A DNA stretch of 64,000 nt from Brachionus manjavacas (taxonomy: Eukaryota > Rotifera > Eurotatoria > Ploima > Brachionidae), in NCBI GenBank assembly GCA_019054805.1, contig JAHQIY010000007.1:4035501-4099500 (forward strand), given 5' to 3'. Made by a program: the position numbers and the translations under genes. Positions 57,767 through 64,000 of the stretch are shown here, one piece after another. The notes under the pieces are model-generated. The model was not told where the DNA came from. It saw only the letters and a list, made by a program, of their open reading frames with translations, and ran no database searches. The number at the start of each line of letters is the position of its first letter. Position 1 is the stretch's first letter.

Positions 57767-60700
57767 ATGATAATGGCCGCTTCAAATCAAACATCTAGTC
57801 AAAACATGGAGAACACCATAAACGGAACTAGCAGTTCATCAGCATCACAAATCTCCAATCCTAGCATCCAAGCAGAAAACCGATGGATATTCAGCCAAGA
57901 AGACATTGAAAACTCCCCGAGCCGCAAAGATGGTCTGAGCGCCGAGCAAGAGATCGCCAAGCGCCAAGAAGCCGCTCTGTTCATTAGCGACCTGGGCGAA
58001 GAGCTCAAAGTTAACCAGCTGTGCATCAACACCGCAATTATTTACATGCATCGTTTTTTCATGATAAACTCTTTCAAAAAATTCCATCGATATGTACGTG
58101 TAAGTTTACTTTAAAAGTCAACCATTCTTTTTCTCATCTTTTTTAAATAATTTTACTTACTAAGATGGTCGCGGCCTCCTGTCTCTTTCTGGCCTGCAAA
58201 ATAGAAGAGCATCCAAGACGTCTGACCGATTTGATTAGCAGCATTCAACGCCTGTTCAGAAAGTCCAATGAATCAGTTGGCCTAACAAGAGAGGTTTGTA
58301 TTTTATTTAATTGATTTTAATAAAAAAATGGACAAACTTTTATTTTATAAATATTTTAATTTATGTTTTTATTTATTTTCACGTTAATTGAGGTTATGTC
58401 TAAAACATTCACCCGTCGAGATATTGAAAAAATAACACCGGGTGTGAATCACCAGAATTTTTTGAATAAGCCCATTTTTTTGACACATTTAAAACTTATT
58501 ATCATTCTTTATTTCTGAACAATTTAAATTTATAAAATAAATTGTACAATATTTTTCCATTTTAGTCTCTTTGAAATATACATTTTTTTTTAAATTTCAT
58601 TCTTATTTTGAAGAATAGCTACTTTTGAGGAATTTTGAAAATCGTAATAAATTGTACAAGTTAATTTGTAAATTCAAATTTAATTTTTTCACAAATAAAA
58701 ATTTATAATTATAAAAAATTTCGTGTACAGACAATGATATTTAGCTTTAAAAAACCATGCTCCTTTTTATACTTTATGATTAGCTATTTTAATCATTATA
58801 TTAAAAATAAAAGAGGGTCCGTGGCGGAACCCGCTTTAAGGATTCGGATATGCTGAAGGTAAGAGAAACATTAGTTGCTCTCAAACTAATATTTAAACTA
58901 TTGATTTATTTTGATTTTGATTTTAATTATCAAAAGTACAAAAAGAATTTTTACTTTTTATATTCACATGTGTCTAAATCTCAAAAAATCTGGACTAAAA
59001 ATTAAAAACAGATATGAATTAATTTTTAACCTTTCCCTTTATTCAATTTACATTAGAAGACCATTTTTATTTTATAAACATTTAACAAATTAAAAAAAAA
59101 AACAACATAAATTTACCTAAAAAACTAATTCAGATAAAAAAAATATAATCATATTTTCAAATATTGGTAATTTTTTTGTTGTGGAAAAAAATGGAAAAAT
59201 GCAAATAAATCGCAGAGCTTAAAAAATTGTTGTTTCGATTTTTAATTGAAAAACCATATTATTTAATTTATAATAGCTATATTTTCTAGTAGATGTTTTA
59301 TGCTCTTTTAAAAAATAAATTCAGCCTTTGAATGTATCTGAAAAAGTTTGAGAGTCTTTTTGGGTGTTTTAATTTTAAATTTAAAGGTGGTGATAATTTT
59401 TTTTTGATGAAAATGAGTACATCCAAAAATTCAGATAATTAGGAATAATTAGTAACTAAATCTTGGGATTTTATTCTATAAGATAATTTTTATGAAATTT
59501 CTTGAGTAAACCTTTAATATTCAACATTTTTACAAACTTTTTTGACAACTAACTTAAGCGATAGGGCGAAACATTCTAGATGACTTGAATTTTCTTGCTC
59601 ATTAATTTTTCCTAGTGTCTCTACTTATTCGCCGTGAATAAGAAGTGAATGACATTCACTACAATCAGAATCGGATCATAATATTATTTCTTAAGTCAAG
59701 CTAACTTTGACTTTAAAAAAAGGTAATTTAAGAAAAAAAATTTTAAGTCAAATTTGAATTTTTCTTTTCAACCTTGACTTTTGACTAACTCTGCAAAATA
59801 ATTTTTTTTTAAACTTTTAATTTTTAGCTTTTTTTTTAATTTTGCTTTTTTGCGTGTAAATAAATGAAAAATTTTCTCTATCTTAAACCAACAAATAAAT
59901 TACGTGTAAATAGACGTACCCAACAAAAAAATTGAAAAAATAAAAAATTATTTTTTTATTAATTGCAGGAGTATAAGCGCTATGAAGAGGAAATAGTGAA
60001 ACTGGAGAGCTGTGTGCTGCAGACGCTTGGTTTCGACGTGCTCATCAATCATGCGCACACGTTCATTATAAAAACTTGTCAGATGATCAAAGGTAAGTTT
60101 GGTGGTTCTTTCAATAGCATACTTTATTTTGTGACTAAAGCTCCGCGAGACCTCGCCGAAGCAGCCTACTTTACGGCCACAAACAGTCTGATATTGACAA
60201 ATTTTTGTGTGAGATTTTCATCGGAAAAAATAGCCTGCTTTTGTATATTCTTGGCATGCAAAGGAACCGATTTGATTGTAAGTCACAGAAAGCATTGGAG
60301 ATGACAAGCTAATTTTGAATTTAGATACCGACCTCTACCGAAGGCCTTCAGTGGTACCAATATGTTAAACATGACATTGTCGAACAAGAACTAGAAGGTT
60401 GTTTCATGTTTAAATTAAATTTTAGGGCGGTTAAGTTTAAGATGTAAATATAACTTAGAGAAACGAGTTTTCTAATTAAATGTTTTTATCAACATATTTA
60501 ATTTAAATTGAACTTGTAAAGATATATCGAAAGACTATTTAACTATATACCAAAAATGTTCGCCGATGGTTCAAAAGAAAATCGGCAAACCTAAGGTAAA
60601 TTGGGTTTTTTTTTCTCCTAAAAAATAATCAAAAAATTTTTTTTATTCAAAATTTTAATAGAGTGCTGAACAGCAGGCCCAAAATTCGCTCTATAAACAA

Positions 60701-63648
60701 CCTCAAGTCAAAAAGCCGTTTCCTCCACAAATGAATCCTCATCACGGTAAGCATTTTTTCGAAAGCTCACTTTTGTGCCTTTTCAAACCCTTTCCCAAAG
60801 TTAATTTTTATGATCTAAAAATTTCCGGTTTTGTTTTTTTTCCAATTTAAAATAGAATTAATATTTTTTATTTGTAATTTTTTGATCTGTCATTACGATT
60901 GAATTCAAATTAGTAGAAGAATGTACTTGAGTTTTCTGGATCATTTCTTATAATGTCTAGTGCTTTTTATAAAAACTTTATTTATAAAAAATTTTTAAAA
61001 TTAAATATTCAATTATAGAATTTTTATATTCTTCAGTCATAGACAAAATGCTAAATAAACGAATTATTTGAGTTTTTTATTGATTGATTTTTTTCTAATC
61101 TGAAGGAGCTTTAGCTTGTCACTGATAAACAAATAAATAAATAAAAATAATGATCCATTAATCGGATATTCGTTAAAAATATCATAGTAAAACTAATAGT
61201 CTCTGAATAATTATATCATAAAAATTGTCTTTAACTCATATTTTTTTATTTTTCCGAGAATAGTTTAATTACTAATAGCCCTTTTAGATTTTTAATAATT
61301 AAATAAATAGAAATTAAAAAAAAAAATTTTCTCATTTATTTTCCAAGTTAAAACCTCTCTTATTAATATAAATAATAGTTAAAAATAAATCACGAATAAA
61401 TAAATTTATTTTTCTTTGAATTTCCAGACAGTAAAACTTTAAGAAATAAACCGAAATAAAAACCAAAATTCAAAATTTAACTCTTCTTTTTTGTTTTAAT
61501 TATTTAAAAAAAGATGAATCTAACATTTAAATGACAGTGTCGTTTTGAGACTTTTTATAAAAAATTTTTTTTTTTATAGACTGCACTTTTAGATCTTAGA
61601 GTATAATTTTTTTTTTTGTAATAACTTGAGTTACATCTATTAGAAATTAAAGTATGGCAAGCTCGTATTGTGGATTTGAAATATAGTATTTATTTAAAGT
61701 CAAGACTCAAGTCCTTTTTTATTAAAAAAAAAACAATTAGCAAATTTTTGTATTTAGAAATTTATGTAATATTATTTAAAAATCTATTGAAGTTTTATTT
61801 TTAAAAACATGCTAAAAGATCAAAAGATCGAAAAACAAATTTATTTATTAATTAATGAAAAAGAAAATAATACGGAGAAAAAAAATCTAATAAATTTAAA
61901 TAGGAAATAACTAAAATGTCTAAATACCGAAAATCTTTATCAGAAATAAGACTAACTTTAAGTTCATTTCTAAATGTAGTTTTTCCTGTAGATAGAAATC
62001 ATAAGAATTGTTTCAATCTTATTTTCGACATAATCTTGAGTTTGGCTCATCTTTCATTTAAAAATCCCAGATGTTCACCTTAATTTAAACCAAAAGTTAA
62101 AATCTATTTAAGATTAAGAAAATAATAAGAATTATTTTTGATTAAAAAATTTCTGATTATTACGAAAAAATTTTAACTTTTGGCTAGACTTCAGTTGACA
62201 GTAGGGTACTTTTAAATGGAAAATGAGCTAACTTCAAGATCATGTCGAAAAATAGATCAAAAAATTCTAAAAACATGGTTTCTGAATACGGAACAAACTC
62301 CATATTGAAATGAACTTTGAGTTCGCCTTATTTCTAAGAGAAGTAGAAAAGGGATTACACCATACTTGCTGTTAAGTCACAAGTTTAAGTAAAAAAAAAT
62401 TTGAATTGACTTGAAAAATTCAATTTTTAATTCAAACGATGACAATTAATTTTTTAATAGAAAATACAGAAATATCTAATCATTACTTTTAGAGCTACAT
62501 TACCTGTTGATTAAATTATCCTTTTTTAACGACAGGTTGAGTTGGTTGGTTAACTACCATAATTTTCATCATAAGTTATAAAGAATCATAAGTATTTTCA
62601 AAATAGTATTAGAATCAAAGAGTTGAATAGTTACCTGAAATTTAAAATTCAATTTTTGCTCAATCAAAAATTTAGTATGACTTCAAGTTTTAAAAATTGC
62701 ATGAGAACTGAAACTACTATCCGTGTAAAAAAATACAAATTTTTTTTGCTTAAAATTTTTCAAAAATTATAATTTAATGAAGTGATTTAAAAAAAAATCA
62801 AAAAAAATCCTAATTAGATAATGGTCACATTGAAATAGACATTAACTATTTTGATTAATTTAAACTGTTGAATTTTCGATTATATTGAATAAAATTTTAA
62901 AAAATTTAGTTGTTTAATTAAATTTTAATTTTGAATTCGATCAGACATCTTTACCTTACAGATGCCATTAATTAATCTAATCAAGTGGTCTTATTTTCTC
63001 ATATTTCTCATATTTTCAGAAATGCATCAGCCGCATGCAAGCCAAAATGTAAATACGTCACAAACACATCAACAAAAGCTGATGCATCCTAATGTTCATA
63101 AAAACGCTCAAAATTCAAATGGTTCGCATCAGAACCATCCAAAGCATCCCAGTCAAGCTCATCCACATCAGACTCATCAAACTCATCCGAACAGGCCGCA
63201 GCATCCATCCTCAAATTTAAACAAATCTTTGCCGGTAAATCAGCCAACTCACAAACCGGGCTCTGTGTCCCAAACTCCTAGCAAACATCCGTCTTCTTCG
63301 AATTTAAATAATCAAAATAAAACAAACGGGTAAGTAGTCAAAATTGTAAGAATCAATCAAATAAATAATGTCTAATTTAATTTCAGAGCGCCAAACATAA
63401 AAAATGAGCCTTTTGATAAAAACATGTTTAATTCGACCAAAAAGCCATCGATTCCGCCACCCCCGATGCCCCCAGGGCAGATTAAAACCTCTCCGTCAGG
63501 TTCTCACACGTCTTCCGGCTCATCGAATTTTACACCGAGTGGACCAACAGCGAGTATGAAGCGAGCTAACGATGAGCTTAATAATAACATTACCACAGCT
63601 CCAAATAAAATACCTAAGTACGTTGTTGATCAGAAGTCGGCCTCTTGA
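57767..63648 (+). CDS. CCNT: Cyclin T (P-TEFb regulatory subunit)
   Basis: Nine exons: 57767-58099, 58165-58293, 59969-60092, 60141-60277, 60325-60397, 60522-60595, 60662-60746, 63020-63329 and 63387-63648 (1527 nt, 508 aa). Two ATGs open the frame (57767 and 57773; the second has the better context). The double cyclin box runs from about residue 44 to 290: ENSPSRKDG, INTAIIYMHRFFMI, SCLFLACKIEEHPRRL, ESCVLQTLGFDVLINHAHT, then YFTATNSLILTNF and STEGLQWYQYV. This order and ENSPSR are specific for cyclin T against cyclin K/L. Cyclin T activates CDK9, which phosphorylates the RNA polymerase II CTD to release pausing. The C-terminal part has a His-rich region (HQNHPKHPSQAHPHQTHQTH, residues about 350-400), as in vertebrate cyclin T1, where it helps engage the CTD. 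Introns 2 and 7 are long (1.7 and 2.3 kb). Confidence 0.92.
58814..58856 (+). repeat. GC-rich motif, second copy
   Basis: It matches the minus strand of 45511-45553; see that entry. Here it sits alone in an intron with no visible element around it. Confidence 0.5.
59213..59510 (+). repeat. Dispersed repeat, copy 2
   Basis: Diverged homolog of 22123-22395 in the same orientation, starting at cagagctt. Confidence 0.5.
60747..63019 (+). other. Cyclin T intron 7
   Basis: 2.3 kb of AT-rich sequence separating the cyclin-box exons from the His-rich C-terminal exons. I see no gene or clear repeat in it. Confidence 0.6.
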
Positions 63649-63714
63649 TTCTAAAAATTAAACGCAATAACTCTATTCACTGTAACCGGATGTTTTATAT
63701 TTAAAAGAGTTTTT

Positions 63715-63720
63715 AATAAA
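63715..63720 (+). terminator. Candidate poly(A) signal of cyclin T
   Basis: AATAAA lies 67 bases after the stop codon. Confidence 0.5.
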
Positions 63721-64000
63721 ATTTGTTATTATTCTATTACGTTTTGTTGTTGAAAAAAATGAAAATTTTTTATAATCTTGTTCCTCTTTTCTCTGTCAGT
63801 ATAAAATTAAAAATTTTCGTTCTTTATTTTGAATATATAAAAATGTCAAAGTATTAAAAAAAGGATGTCGAGGGAAAGATGCTGGAAAATTATTTTTCTT
63901 TTATTTTTTTTTTTAATTTGAAAAATCATTTTAAATTTAAAAAAAAAAACTTACTTAAATATAATAAAAAAAAACTATAACAAAAAAATCAAAAATTTCA

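Larger units (their letters stand above)
58294..59968 (+). other. Cyclin T intron 2
   Basis: 1.7 kb without coding sequence. It holds the GC-rich motif copy at 58814-58856, a dispersed repeat copy at 59213-59510, and a short inverted pair (attcacccg / cgggtgtgaat) near 58409-58451. Confidence 0.6.

Overview
The window is a very AT-rich piece of animal nuclear genome. Genes are split by many short (about 40-60 base) GT-AG introns. All the recognisable proteins are metazoan types: an SLC38 amino-acid transporter, a full-length ABCA transporter, an FLVCR-type transporter, PCF11, a Neverland/DAF-36 Rieske oxygenase, SCHIP1, a tetraspanin and cyclin T. The compact AT-rich style, two leucine-rich-repeat proteins without signal peptides, and many degraded transposons would suit a monogonont rotifer such as Brachionus. 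That assignment is an inference and is not proven by the sequence.

Layout. 0-2.5 kb: a small DNA transposon with 9-base target duplications carrying an AT-hook exon. 2.6-4.1 kb (+): SLC38A7-like transporter. 4.5-11.9 kb (-): 17-exon ABCA gene, tail to tail with the SLC38 gene. 14.6-16.1 kb (-): LRR protein 1. 18.5-20.3 kb (+): FLVCR-like transporter. 20.5-21.6 kb: dead non-LTR retrotransposon. 24.3-27.8 kb (+): PCF11. 29.4-30.0 kb: copy A of a MITE family. 30.3-31.6 kb (-): Neverland-like oxygenase. 31.6-36.4 kb: gene-poor. 36.4-40.6 kb (+): SCHIP1, whose 2.9 kb first intron holds a TIR element and a truncated non-LTR element. 42.1-44.8 kb (-): LRR protein 2 with a helical N-terminus. 45.6-47.8 kb: a foldback hAT-type element built of two inverted arrays of 101-base repeats. 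50.3-51.0 kb (+): tetraspanin. 51.5-52.1 kb: MITE copy B. 52.2-53.2 kb (-): second truncated non-LTR element. 54.25-54.38 kb (+): a 42-residue Cys-rich, probably acylated protein. 57.8-63.6 kb (+): cyclin T with a His-rich tail.

I rebuilt the exon-intron structures by hand. In every multi-exon gene reported as a CDS the splice phases agree and the summed coding length is a multiple of three (for example ABCA 5259 nt, SLC38 1380, FLVCR 1476, SCHIP1 1140, LRR protein 2 2574, cyclin T 1527).

The genes form no operon or pathway cluster. Two of them act on the same transcription cycle: cyclin T as the P-TEFb regulatory subunit in elongation, and PCF11 in 3' end formation and termination. Three are polytopic solute or lipid transporters. 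The most unusual content is the mobile DNA, above all the foldback element at 45566-47825, whose two arms carry the same repeat-variant order in mirror image.
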